NCBI GenBank assembly: GCA_014218235.1
Contig: CM024755.1
Coordinates: forward strand, 35,794,713 to 35,858,712
Direction: 5' to 3'
From: Colocasia esculenta
Lineage: Eukaryota; Streptophyta; Magnoliopsida; Alismatales; Araceae
DNA length: 64,000 nucleotides
A model generated the notes under the pieces. The model saw only the letters and a program-made list of their open reading frames with translations, was not told the DNA's origin and ran no database searches. The position numbers and the translations under genes were made by a program. Of the stretch, positions 10,477-20,106 are shown in pieces (position 1 is the first letter of the stretch; each line of letters starts with the position of its first letter).

Positions 10477-12932
10477 TCAATAATTAAAGTGCAAGTTGAC
10501 ATCTGAAGAGTGGCATATCTTCTTCATTGAAGTTCCAATTGTCTCCCTCTTTGCGCTTAGCCAACTCTTCCATGAATTTGATACATAAATTCTGCATTCA
10601 TTGGGATGGGGTGGCGGAGAAGAGCAGTCCATATCAAACTTTAACTCCCATTCTTCTGTTTCATCTTGCATCCCGTAAGTAGAGAATTTTTTCCGAAGCA
10701 CTTTCACTGTATACACAACAAGTTACTAATTCTCATAACATTTGTAAAATACAAGAAGCTATCAATAAAAGGGATGTTGACATTTACTCAATTTATGACA
10801 GATGCATCGAATGATTTATTGCCCTTGATGGAGTTGTAAGATTTGAAGCATCTATTTTTCAAATCAACCACTAGCAGATGCCAATGGTGTTCTCTTGTAA
10901 AAAATTTCATTGACAAGTTACTTATAATTAAATGTCATACTTACATCATCACCTACGTTCTTCCCAAATAAAAGCCCATGAATGTTGTTTCGAGTCACCT
11001 CTCCATTCCATTTGTTTACAAAAATCGATTTACTACTCAAGTAAAACATATATGCTCAAACTTATGAACCACTCATGAAAAAAACAAATGTTCAAAGAAA
11101 ATGAGTTCAATGAAAAATATATGTTCAAACATACTAGTTAATCTCCATTGATAAGAACTTTGTGATCAGTTGGAGATCCTCCTCAACCAAAAGCTCAGAG
11201 CCATGGGAGTCTCTTCTATCTTCAACAAAACTCACATGCATCTAGAAACATCTCACGTAAGAAAAAAAATAGGCACAAGATACATGTTACGTGCTAGACC
11301 CTTATACAATGTCTCATAAAGGATCAAAAAGGAAATGCATTAGCCTTTTCCTTTCTTCTATCTTGTGGTCGGCTTCTTCCTTTTTCCTTGGCCAACACTT
11401 GGACCTCTTCTTCAAACTTCTCTTTTTCAACCTCCCCGCACTACAAAACTAGAGGGAGATCCTGCAATGTCAATCATATTATTGAACCACAAAAAGTTGC
11501 AAGAGTATTAAGTAAAGCATTGTTGTAATTGATTATAGACATTATCCTTCTCCTTGGCTTGTGTAAGGTTATTAACAGATTTAGCAAATCCTTCAACTTG
11601 AGTCATGATAGATTCCAACTTTTGTTAAAAATCTTCATTTTCTACTTTTCTACTATCCTCTGCAGCCTTCAAAGCATCTACAAGTGCTGCCATTTGTATG
11701 TTTATGGTTAGGGGAGGTGTGGAAGTCTCCTGCAGTATGAAGTATATCTTATTATTCACTTATACCGACATATTGTTGTAAGAGATGAAAAGGCATGAAG
11801 CAAAACTCATATACCTGAGCTGGGGTGAAATCTTTAGAAATTGCTTTACATCTTTGCCCTTCAAGTAGCCATTGTTATGAGGGACGAATTGGCAACTTTG
11901 ACTCAACCTATTTAACATTAGGAGAAATTATTCTATTAGGTCATTAATATAAAAGAAAACCTTGTAAAATGCAACAAGAAAATAACGCTACTTGCACTTG
12001 TGGATGATACACAACTATTTTCCCCTTCTTTTTCAAACCCGCATCCCACCTAAATAACCGCGGACAAATGAGGCAGCTAATTGGTCGAATGGCATGTGTG
12101 TGCTCTAGCAGTCACACCTATCATAGCAATTTTAAAAAATAATTAGTGACATTAATTTAAGAAAAATAAAATTTAATTAAAACTAAATGCTGTAAATATT
12201 TAAACATAGTGCATAAAAGCAGCCAAAGATGAAATGATTTTTTCGTGGCTTTTTGTCATGTCTTCCCCTCTTCACATTCATCTTCACAATTTTGCTCACC
12301 TCCTCAATGTTATGAAGTATAAGCTCATGGAAGGCAACAACCCATTTATAACTTCTAGTTCTTTCAATGTCGTCCAAATATTTAATCATCTGACGAGAGC
12401 AAATGTACGTCGATTAGGGGGGTAGAAATGTACTAAGTAATTGTAAAATCCACGGCCGCACTATGTCCTCAATATCCTCCTTCTCAGCTGAACCAACTAG
12501 CTCTATCAAATAACCATGGATGACCTGTCGAGTGAAGATAATATCATTGCTAAATCTTTTACGTAGCTTTGACACTTCTATAGATGAGCCATAGTGATGC
12601 ATGGGGAATCCGGTGCATGGCATTCTAAGAATGAGAGCAACATCCTCAACTATAAATGACAATGATTTGCTCCCAATATTAAATACATTTCTCACCTCAT
12701 GATGTGCTACAATCTCCTCTAACAAACTTATGCCAAAACATTTCATTGGAGGGATGTCCACATATGGTGCAAATGGAGCTTCCCTCATCAACTCCTTGTG
12801 ACATTTATGAAATTTAATTTGTTCCTTGTCTTTCATATACAAATGTAAAGAGCTTCTACTGATCAATGAATTATTTACATAGCGCTTGTCGTTCACCTCT
12901 GCATAGGTGAGAAAGGAAGGCAGACACTTCAC
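10477..12932 (-). pseudogene. Plant-mobile-domain protein, decayed, multi-exon
   Basis: The minus strand holds pieces of a plant mobile domain (PMD, also called aminotransferase-like) protein, a family common in plant genomes both as genes and inside transposons. The first block (12414-12932, 172 residues) runs from the MKCLPSF region through LMREAPFAPYVD and LILRMPCTGFPMHHYG to ILQLLSTFLPP. A second frame carries IKYLDDIERTRSYKWVVAFHELI (12183-12389) and is offset by a frameshift near 12410. A third block near 12020-12120 reads CPRLFRWDAGLKKKGK. Further down are coiled-coil-like residues at about 11540-11740, and a possible last exon (10477-10716, WELKFDMDCSS). Stops and the shift suggest a dead copy. 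The family's role in development or silencing is only partly known, and no transposase or Ulp1 part was found beside it. Confidence 0.6.
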
Positions 12933-14049
12933 ATTGGAGAAGGCGTTCGCATTGGAGAAGACGAGCAGAGTGGGGAAGAAGACAGTTTGGTGACAAAGGC
13001 AGGAAAGGAAGACAAGGGCAAGGATGTCTTTCTCCTTAAAACCGTGAGAGACAAGACATCTCTAAAAAACTTGCCACTTCAGCCGATCTTTGTCCACTCA
13101 ACAACCACCCATTCAGTGTGCTTGCCGATGTGTCACTTAATGCACTCCGACGCTGTGCACCGAATATTACTCTTGCCACCACACCTACTCAGTGCAATTC
13201 TAACTCTTGGTGCAGAATCTTTGATTTTATTGTGATACTAAATCAAAGAGACAAAAAGTTTTTCCATGGTCGATCGGTGAGACCCAAACATGAATTGGTT
13301 GATGATAACATGTCGAAGCCTCCCATCGCTACACTGATCAGTTCTGAATTATCAGACAAAGAAAACAAGTCAGTAGTGTCATCATTAAGAATACCGTGTT
13401 GCATGGCCCCATCCAATTGTTCCCAGGTCGGCAACATCACATGTATTGCTTTGTCTTGTGAGTTTGGCAGCATGCCAAATCAGAGTATGGGCATGAATAT
13501 ATAAGAGATTAACATACAGCTATACATTTGGAGTAAATAACCTTTAATGTATTTTGATTCCGTCTACGGGGGGCAAATTTTAAAGTGAGAAAAGTGTATG
13601 GCTCGCATCATTCAACTTTCGATTCAAGAATTGAATAGTGATTTGATAATTTAAATATGTTAACCAAGACACTTATTTCAAATAAACTTAGATAAAATGT
13701 GATAATTCTATCTCACTCTAATAAAATCATCAACTCTGATAGTTTAATTTGATTAAAAATAAAAAATAATTAGAGATAAAATACCCGCAAACAATTGATT
13801 CATAGATAAACTTTCGAATTATCAAAATATGCCAAAGACAGATAATCATATATGTGCACCTGAGCCCACAGCCAGATACCGCATGTTTTAAGCTGCACCC
13901 CGAGGGCAGAAGAGCAAGGGTCAGACACGAGCTGCACAGTGTGAGCAAAAAAGTGTTTGCTTATAAGAGTGTTCATACAATGATATGTATCAAGAAAAGA
14001 AAGCGCTGGCTGATTGAAACAAATAGCTAAACATGTAGCTGCAAACCAA
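12933..14049. other. Unassigned intergenic sequence
   Basis: A 128-codon plus-strand frame at 13118-13504 and its antisense partner were inspected and resemble no family I know. The rest is AT-rich with no repeat boundary. Confidence 0.4.
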
Positions 14050-14539
14050 TGACCATCAACTCCATCCAAACCCATACTTCCTCCACTCATGTAGTAGTGG
14101 CTAGTCCTTCCCTCCAGGGATCCATCGCCAGCTCCCACATCCCCACCATCTTCCTCTCTAGATCTCCAGTTGTCCCAACTCCTGAGAGCAGCCGAGACGA
14201 CCTCACCACGAAGCCATCTATCCTCCACGACGGTGTAGACATTCTTGTTGCAGGACAACCCGTGGAACACCTCCCTCCTCAAACCTCCAATCCTGCTTCC
14301 CCTCTTCTTGTGCTTGGAGGAGTAGTGCTCCACCTTCCCTTCGTCGATGCTGCTACCAGTGCACTCCATGTAGGCAACGAAGAAGGGGTCGTCCTGTCGG
14401 CCGGATTGCCAAGGGTTGCCTTCCCAACCACAGCCACCGTGGGGAGCTCCTCTGCGGATGGGGCGACCTTGGACATGCCTGGCTTGCTCTCCCAGGCGAA
14501 GGGGATGAGCCCTCACATGCGGGGCCTCCATTCGCTCAT
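14050..14539 (-). pseudogene. DUF688-like plant gene, interrupted
   Basis: A GC-rich island on the minus strand. From an ATG at 14539 the frame reads MSEWRPRM, then a TGA at 14513-14515, then GLIPFAWESKPGMSK. The PFxWExxPGxxK motif near the N-terminus is typical of a plant family annotated as DUF688. Further on, in a second frame, come DDPFFVAYMECTGSS and a basic stretch KHKKRGSR, which match the C-terminal part of such proteins. So there is one premature stop and one frameshift (about 14370-14400). Function of the family is unknown to me. A sequencing error could account for one break but hardly both. Confidence 0.5.
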
Positions 14540-14808
14540 CCTTTCTCCTGCTCCTTCCTTCCAAGGGAGAAAGAAGAAAGGTGGGATGTTTTGTTATTGG
14601 TGGAGTTGGGTTGTTTGTTTTTTAAAACTAGGTTCTCCTTTATGTATTTATTATCTGACAATATGAATAAAAAATTATGAATTATAAATTATAGTTTAGA
14701 ATAATAAAAATTATACTATATCCATATCAATCTATCTAATTCGAATGAATATCTTTAAAATATTTATATTATATCTTATATATTAAAATAAAAAAAGATC
14801 ATCATGTA

Positions 14809-14810
<2 letters not shown>

Positions 14811-14889
<79 letters not shown>
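14811..14889. repeat. (TC)n microsatellite
   Basis: 79 bp of perfect TC dinucleotides on the plus strand. Confidence 0.99.
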
Positions 14890-14892
<3 letters not shown>

Positions 14893-15176
14893 GGTGAATA
14901 CCTAGAAGAGGTAGAGGGAGAGTGCTCACCCCCTCAGAGAAGGGATGAGGTTACCACTCCACCACCACACAACTCCCAGGGAAATTTTATTAATAATAGC
15001 GATAATCAAAAGAACACAAAAGGTCATAGGGCCTGATGGAAGGGAACCCTGCCTTATCAAGACGGCAGGGTCCCTTTACAGAAAGGGGGAGATCAGCCCA
15101 AGAAGATCAAAAATTACAAGAATGTGGAGAAGAGCAACCAAAGTTAGCAAGAGCGTCTGCAACCTGATTGGCCTCC

Positions 15177-15509
15177 CTAAATACATGACAAATAGAGACG
15201 ATAATATCTCCACGAAGATAATATCTCCACGATCATATCTCCACGATCATTTTGGAGAATACCACCACCTGCTGCAATACCCGTAGAGTGCTTGAGGGCG
15301 CCATCAACATTGAGCTTGTATCTCCCCGTTGGGGGAAGTAACCATCTAACAATCCTTGGACAAGGATTACGAGGCTGAGGGAGGTGAATCCCCAACTGAG
15401 ATAAGTTCCTAAGCTGAGCTGGTGCCACATCTTTTAGAGAAAACAAAGAAACGCTAATAGCATCCTGCACATTCATCCGAACTTTAAACAGCACCTGAAA
15501 GCTGGACAT
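15177..15509 (-). CDS. LINE RNase H domain fragment
   Basis: 110 residues. It carries YKLNVDGALK and AAGGGILQNDRGD, the first strand of the plant LINE RNase H (RVT_3), with the first catalytic Asp in NVDGA. The middle of the domain is missing. Three copies of an about 17-bp unit (ATATCTCCACGAT-like, about 15196-15247) stand where it should be, and the C-terminal ADALANFG block appears only just after. It is in frame with the segment at 15546-16649, separated by one TAG. Confidence 0.85.
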   Translation of the reverse strand: MSSFQVLFKVRMNVQDAISVSLFSLKDVAPAQLRNLSQLGIHLPQPRNPCPRIVRWLLPPTGRYKLNVDGALKHSTGIAAGGGILQNDRGDMIVEILSSWRYYRLYLSCI

Positions 15510-15545
15510 AGGAGCTGAATCAAATCTGGCACGGTTGCGACTGCA

Positions 15546-16649
15546 CTACAGCTCCCAAATGACAGAGAGGAAAATAAACCGAGCCATCTTTCCCAAGGAA
15601 ACACTGCCAGAATAACAAGACAAGAAAAGGATAGTTCCTTGCGCTGCACTTTGGACATACATGTTATAAAATTGGAGGATATCAAAGAGAGACCCCCACA
15701 CATCCTTAGCCACGTCACTATGAAAGAACAAATGGGTACCAGATTCAGCAGTAGGAGAAGAGCAACAAGAACACCTAGAGCAGAGAGGGATACCACAACC
15801 CGCTATGACTTCATCAGTAGGCACACAGCCCTTCACCAAACGCCAAGCAAGGATGGACCATTTTAATGGGATGGCGGAGCTCCACAATTTGTCCCAGCCA
15901 GCTATGATGATGCCTTGAGAGAGCTTGCACACAGAGGAAGATGTGAAAATGCCATCTGGATTTGGACACCAAATCCACTTATCCAAGTTCCCATGAACTG
16001 CAATAGAATTGTTTAGGACCATCGCCGGGCAGTACCGATGGGCCAACATCAGATGGTTACCCCCAGGCTCATGAACAAGTTGCTTAATAGATAAGTGTTT
16101 CCCTGCAAGGTTCCGCCGGATGCTCTCTGGAATAAATTTTTGTAACGGGACAGAACCTGTCCAAACATCAAACCAGAAGCTAGCATTAGATTCCATATTA
16201 GCAAGAAATACCCGATGATTGGATGCAACTAAGGAAGACGCAAGTCTCCAAAGGCGGCTATCAGTAGCAGACATCAGATCATAAGAGGCTTCAGAAAAAT
16301 GATTGTTATGAAGGTATCTAGCCTTGAAAAAATTGCCCCACAGGGAAAAACCAATAATCGCCATCCATAACAATTTAGTCCTCAAAGCAATCTGCATGTC
16401 TTGCAAATTAATAATTCCAAGGCCCCCACACTCCTTGGGCTGAGCAATGTTTTTCCATGAAACCCAATGCTTCTTCGGAGAACCTTCATAAGAACCCCAG
16501 AAAAAATTAGCAAGCAATTTATGAAAAGACTTGATGACCGTATTGGGGACGGATGAGGCCATAGTGTATATAGGAATAGCTGATAGCACATGTCTTAATA
16601 AAACCAGTCTACCGCCAGATGACAGAAATTTTGACTTCCAAGCTTGCAA
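15546..16649 (-). CDS. LINE ORF2 C-terminal part: RT end and zf-RVT
   Basis: 367 residues of a LINE polyprotein. WKSKFLSSGGRLVLLRHVLSA and FFWGS mark the C-terminal side of reverse transcriptase. The block with DKWIWCPNPDGIFTSSSVCKL, LAWRLVKGCVPTDEV and CSRCSCCSSPTAESGTHLFFHS is the cysteine-rich zf-RVT region. The ATG here is internal and the true N-terminus is missing. It ends at an in-frame TAG before the RNase H fragment. It is a dead copy. Confidence 0.9.
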   Translation of the reverse strand: MQAWKSKFLSSGGRLVLLRHVLSAIPIYTMASSVPNTVIKSFHKLLANFFWGSYEGSPKKHWVSWKNIAQPKECGGLGIINLQDMQIALRTKLLWMAIIGFSLWGNFFKARYLHNNHFSEASYDLMSATDSRLWRLASSLVASNHRVFLANMESNASFWFDVWTGSVPLQKFIPESIRRNLAGKHLSIKQLVHEPGGNHLMLAHRYCPAMVLNNSIAVHGNLDKWIWCPNPDGIFTSSSVCKLSQGIIIAGWDKLWSSAIPLKWSILAWRLVKGCVPTDEVIAGCGIPLCSRCSCCSSPTAESGTHLFFHSDVAKDVWGSLFDILQFYNMYVQSAAQGTILFLSCYSGSVSLGKMARFIFLSVIWEL

Positions 16650-16666
16650 TTTAGTAGCCGCTTGAG

Positions 16667-16668
<2 letters not shown>

Positions 16669-16724
<56 letters not shown>
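16669..16724. repeat. (TC)n microsatellite
   Basis: 56 bp of TC repeats at the 5' edge of the LINE, same strand phase as the array at 14811-14889. Confidence 0.99.
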
Positions 16725-16727
<3 letters not shown>

Positions 16728-16741
16728 CGTTGAGAGCCTAA

Positions 16742-18085
16742 TGTTGGGTTTTCATTCTAACATTTATAGCAACATGTTTTTTGATGATGAATAACTTCAA
16801 TTGAGGTTTGATACATGTAACACATGAAATAGAAACAAATGCAATACTTGATTGTTTGTGTATTCAAAATACTTAGTTTTACATATTTCATCATGTAGGT
16901 ACAAATGCACAAAGTCAAGCTCTCTCTAAGCAAGTGAAAAAGATCACAAAAGCAAAAATAAGGTTACCTGTCGACAGACACAAAAGACCTGTCGACAGAT
17001 CTCACAGGTGTGGTCTGCCAGAAGACCCATAGTTCAGAAATTTTTTATCTGTCGACAGATGACAGATCGGCTGTCGACAGATCTCACAGTCCAGAACATT
17101 CAGACTTCTGTCGCTTACACAAAAGAGCACATCTGTCGACAGATGGTCTTCGACTGTCGACAGATGGTCTTCGACTGTCGACAGATCTCACAGAGCTGAA
17201 GATTCATACTTCTGTTTTACTGTCGCCTGTCGACAGATGGTCAAGACCTGTCGATAGACAGAGTACATTTCAAATTACGAAAAGTTTCTAAGTTATCCTA
17301 GGAGGTGTTTCCAACTCTCACGTTTCTCCATGTGAGAACTCCTATATTTAAGCACCTCTTTGAAGGAAATTTCGCAGAGAAGCAGCCACAACCAAAAACC
17401 CTAGAGCTACTCCAAATTTCACAAGAGTTGCTGTTGCCCTGCTTCAGACTGCTGCACAGAGCCCTAAAGATCCGTCGATCCAGCAGTTTCTGAAAGAAGA
17501 ACGTCGAGGATTCAACCTTCTCCATCGACTCAAAGCATTCAAGTCGAAGATTGAACTTCCTCCAGGCGTTCTCAGAAGAGTTCTTCACCAGGATTTGTTC
17601 TCTCACTAAGAACTCTCTCTGTTTTCATATTTCTACCATCTGTGTGTGTGTTGTGGTGATTCAAGCGATCCTTGTGCTTGAGATCACGTGTGTGTGTTGT
17701 TCTAATCGTGGGTGCACATCAAAAAACACGTGTGTGTGAGTTGTAGTCACCGAACTCGCTGATAAGCAGTTTTCTCTGTGTGTCTGTGTGTGTGCCGTGG
17801 ACGTAGGATACACGATTTGTGTACTCCGAACCACGTAAATCTTCGTGTCTTATGGTTTGAACGATTTTCACGTTAGATGCTTGATAGGCACGTTGCATTC
17901 ACGCACTAGATAGATTGCTAACTCACCTACACATCGTCAACACACCTAAGTCTCACGTTGTTTCTACAGAAAATTCAAAAGACTTTGTTGTGATTGAAAA
18001 AGGGTTGTTTTCATACTTTTAATTGGTAGTAATCTATTCAGCCCCCCCTTCTAGATTACCATATTGGGATTCCGCAAACCTTTCA
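16742..18085 (+). repeat. 5' LTR of the Sirevirus-type element
   Basis: 1,344 bp, matched along its length by 26896-28217. It carries nine TCTGTCGACAGA-type palindromes in its first 520 bases and GT-rich runs (TGTGTGTG) near 17640-17800. Confidence 0.95.
16967..17258. promoter_or_regulatory. Palindrome cluster in the 5' LTR
   Basis: Nine copies of CTGTCGACAGA or close variants in about 290 bp, several extended to CTGTCGACAGATCTCACAG. The 12-mer TCTGTCGACAGA equals its own reverse complement. The spacing is uneven. A binding site for a dimeric factor is one possible role; this is inference. Confidence 0.85.
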
Positions 18086-18087
18086 AT

Positions 18088-18100
18088 TGGTATCAGAGCC
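18088..18100 (+). promoter_or_regulatory. Primer-binding site of the Sirevirus-type element
   Basis: TGGTATCAGAGCC lies two bases after the 5' LTR and is complementary to initiator methionine tRNA. Confidence 0.95.
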
Positions 18101-18158
18101 GAGTTTCTCCGATTTACAGTTATCTGGTTGATCTTACGATCAGGAGATTCACGGTCAA

Positions 18159-18977
18159 ATGGAATCTAACAAGGGGTATATGGCCGAGGGACACTCAGTG
18201 ACCAGGCTACCCTTCTTTGATGGCACTGACTATCCGTATTGGAAAAATCGAATGCAGGTGTTTCTACGAGCACAAAATTTCGAACTTTGGAAAATAGTCA
18301 GAAAAGGAGCATATGAATTGCCTCAGGACGAGGATACCTGGACTAAGGACCAGATCGCCAAGGGGACACTCAACTGGAGCGCCCTCAACATGATGCAGTG
18401 CGCGGTCCATCCGAAGGAATACTCGAGAGTCTCCACATGCACCTCAGCAAAGGAGATGTGGGACAAGCTTGAGCTGATCTATGAAGGTACGCCTGAGGTA
18501 AGAGAATCAAAGGTAAGCATGTTGGTTTCAGAATATGAAATGCTCAAAATGAATAATAATGAAACCATCTCTGACATGTTTGCTAGATTCATGATAATTA
18601 TAAATGGATTGAAAGGTCTTAAAAAGGAATACTTAGAGAGTGACTTGGTGAGGAAGATACTTCGGTCTCTTCCATCCACATGGAACACCAAAGCCACAGT
18701 CATTGAGGATTCCAAAGACATCTCAAAAATGAAAGTAGATGAACTGATTGGCTCTCTGATGACTTATGAACTGAATGTCAAAAGAAAGGAAACTGAAGAA
18801 AATCCTAGGAAGTCACTTGCCTTGAAGGCTTCCAGAAAGAGTTCTTCAGCTTCCAAAAAGGAGATAAGTCAGAAAATAATGAGTCTGAATCGTCTAGTGA
18901 GAGTGAGAATGAAGAAATGGCTATGCTCACTAGACAATTCAAAAATTCCTGAAAAACAAGAGGAGAGGTACAGGTAA
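18159..18977 (+). CDS. Sirevirus Gag, N-terminal part
   Basis: 272 residues forming the capsid-like N-terminal half of Gag. It starts with ATG 73 bases after the LTR. FFDGTDYPYWKNRMQVFL near residue 18, MWDKLELIYEGT near 95 and VRKILRSLPSTWNTK near 165 are standard UBN2 gag motifs. The correct frame is lost near 18860, so the last about 40 residues are out of frame. The acidic Ser/Glu tract (SESSSESENEE) lies in another frame at 18885-18925. At least two frameshifts separate it from the zinc-knuckle part. Confidence 0.92.
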   Translation: MESNKGYMAEGHSVTRLPFFDGTDYPYWKNRMQVFLRAQNFELWKIVRKGAYELPQDEDTWTKDQIAKGTLNWSALNMMQCAVHPKEYSRVSTCTSAKEMWDKLELIYEGTPEVRESKVSMLVSEYEMLKMNNNETISDMFARFMIIINGLKGLKKEYLESDLVRKILRSLPSTWNTKATVIEDSKDISKMKVDELIGSLMTYELNVKRKETEENPRKSLALKASRKSSSASKKEISQKIMSLNRLVRVRMKKWLCSLDNSKIPEKQEERYR

Positions 18978-19071
18978 CTCTAAACCTTTCCAAAAGAAAG
19001 ACTTTGCTAATAAATTCGATTCTACCAAAAAGTCTGAGATTGTTTGTTATGAGTGCAAGAAGCAAGGGCAC

Positions 19072-20106
19072 ATGAGAGGAGAGTGCCCCGAGCTCAAAAA
19101 GAAGCTGAAGAAGGACAGGTTCACCTTCAAGAAGGCCAAGGCAATGGTGGCCACTTGGAGTGATGAAGATGAAGACGAGGACAGTCAAGCTACCTCAGGA
19201 GATGATGAGATTCAGTGCCTCATGGCAAGGAGTGATGACTCCAACGAGGTAAATTCTTCCTTTGAAACATATTATATTACTGAATGGGAAGAAGCTTATA
19301 CTGTTCTATTTGAAAAATTCTGTGAATTCAAGTCTGAAAATAAGGCACTCAAGAAGAAAGTCAATTCCCTTGTTCATAGGTCAAACAATGATGAAGAAAT
19401 TGAATCATTGAATAAGGTAATTGAAATGATGAAGAGTGATGAATTGGATAGCATGAAACTTAAGTTTCAAGAAGTTCAAAAGGAAAGAGATGATTTAATG
19501 AACTCTCTTGAAGTTCTTAAAAATGAGTATGCTAATCTAAAAGAAAGACTGGATCAAGCTGAAAAGGAAATAAAAGATAAGTCAAAAGATCTGTCTGGCT
19601 TTGTCAAAAGTAAACAGAATCGTGATGCAATTCTAGGTTCAAAAGTGTTTGTTGCAAGACATGGGATTGGGTTTCAAAATGCAAAGCCAAAGGTAATTGG
19701 CAAAAATCTGCTAACAGATTTCATTGATTCCAGCCCAAGTTCAAGTAAACAAACCCCTTCAAAGGGTAAGAAACAAGAACCTAAGTTGATCAAGTTTGTT
19801 CCTGGACAATCTAAAGAATTTGTAACAAGCCCAAGACAGAACAAAAAGCATGCTCCCAAGCCCAAATTGACAAGACAACAAAAGGGTAAGATGCCAATGC
19901 ATGCTCCCAAGAATATCATGCCCACTGTTGTTCACAAACCTTCATCATGCAAAGTCTGCAAAAAGGTCGGGCATAATGAAAAACAATGCTGGAACAATCC
20001 AAATAACTTGAAAGTCAAACAGATTTGGATACCTAAGCATTTACTGTTTGGCATGAATGATACAACGGCACCCAAAGTAATTTGGGTACCAAAACCTCTT
20101 GTCTGA
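19072..20106 (+). CDS. Sirevirus Gag, C-terminal part with zinc knuckles
   Basis: 344 residues continuing Gag in another frame. The first zinc knuckle (CYECKKQGHMRGEC) straddles the start at about 19045-19088. Then follow an acidic stretch with DEDEDED, a long Lys/Glu-rich coiled coil (about residues 75-170), a basic region rich in Lys/Pro, and a second knuckle (CKVCKKVGHNEKQC) near residue 294. Two knuckles plus a coiled coil are typical of Sirevirus Gag. The frame ends at 20106 and overlaps the pol frame by 8 bases in a different phase, so pol expression would need a frameshift. Confidence 0.92.
   Translation: MRGECPELKKKLKKDRFTFKKAKAMVATWSDEDEDEDSQATSGDDEIQCLMARSDDSNEVNSSFETYYITEWEEAYTVLFEKFCEFKSENKALKKKVNSLVHRSNNDEEIESLNKVIEMMKSDELDSMKLKFQEVQKERDDLMNSLEVLKNEYANLKERLDQAEKEIKDKSKDLSGFVKSKQNRDAILGSKVFVARHGIGFQNAKPKVIGKNLLTDFIDSSPSSSKQTPSKGKKQEPKLIKFVPGQSKEFVTSPRQNKKHAPKPKLTRQQKGKMPMHAPKNIMPTVVHKPSSCKVCKKVGHNEKQCWNNPNNLKVKQIWIPKHLLFGMNDTTAPKVIWVPKPLV

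Larger units (their letters stand above)
14900..16665 (-). mobile_element. LINE (non-LTR retrotransposon), 5'-truncated
   Basis: The minus strand encodes the C-terminal part of a plant L1-type ORF2: end of reverse transcriptase, zf-RVT cysteine region and RNase H. It lacks the endonuclease and RT core, as is usual after incomplete target-primed reverse transcription. TC microsatellites abut both sides (14811-14889 and 16669-16724). The coding end ANQVADALANFG near 15140-15180 is followed by a short 3' tail. Exact ends and a target duplication are not clear, partly because the flanks are TC repeats. Confidence 0.85.

Noticed and set aside
12987..13504. Possible small gene on either strand
   Set aside because: Sense and antisense frames are both open, with no recognisable motif or splice pattern.
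13800..14564. 254-codon minus-strand gene in a single frame
   Set aside because: Only the middle of this frame matches the DUF688-like family. Its N-terminal part is the wrong phase and its C-terminal part runs into AT-rich DNA, so I kept only the motif-bearing region as a pseudogene.
16967..17258. CRISPR-like or integron-like array of TCTGTCGACAGA
   Set aside because: Irregular spacing, kept in both LTRs of a retrotransposon; it is an LTR feature.
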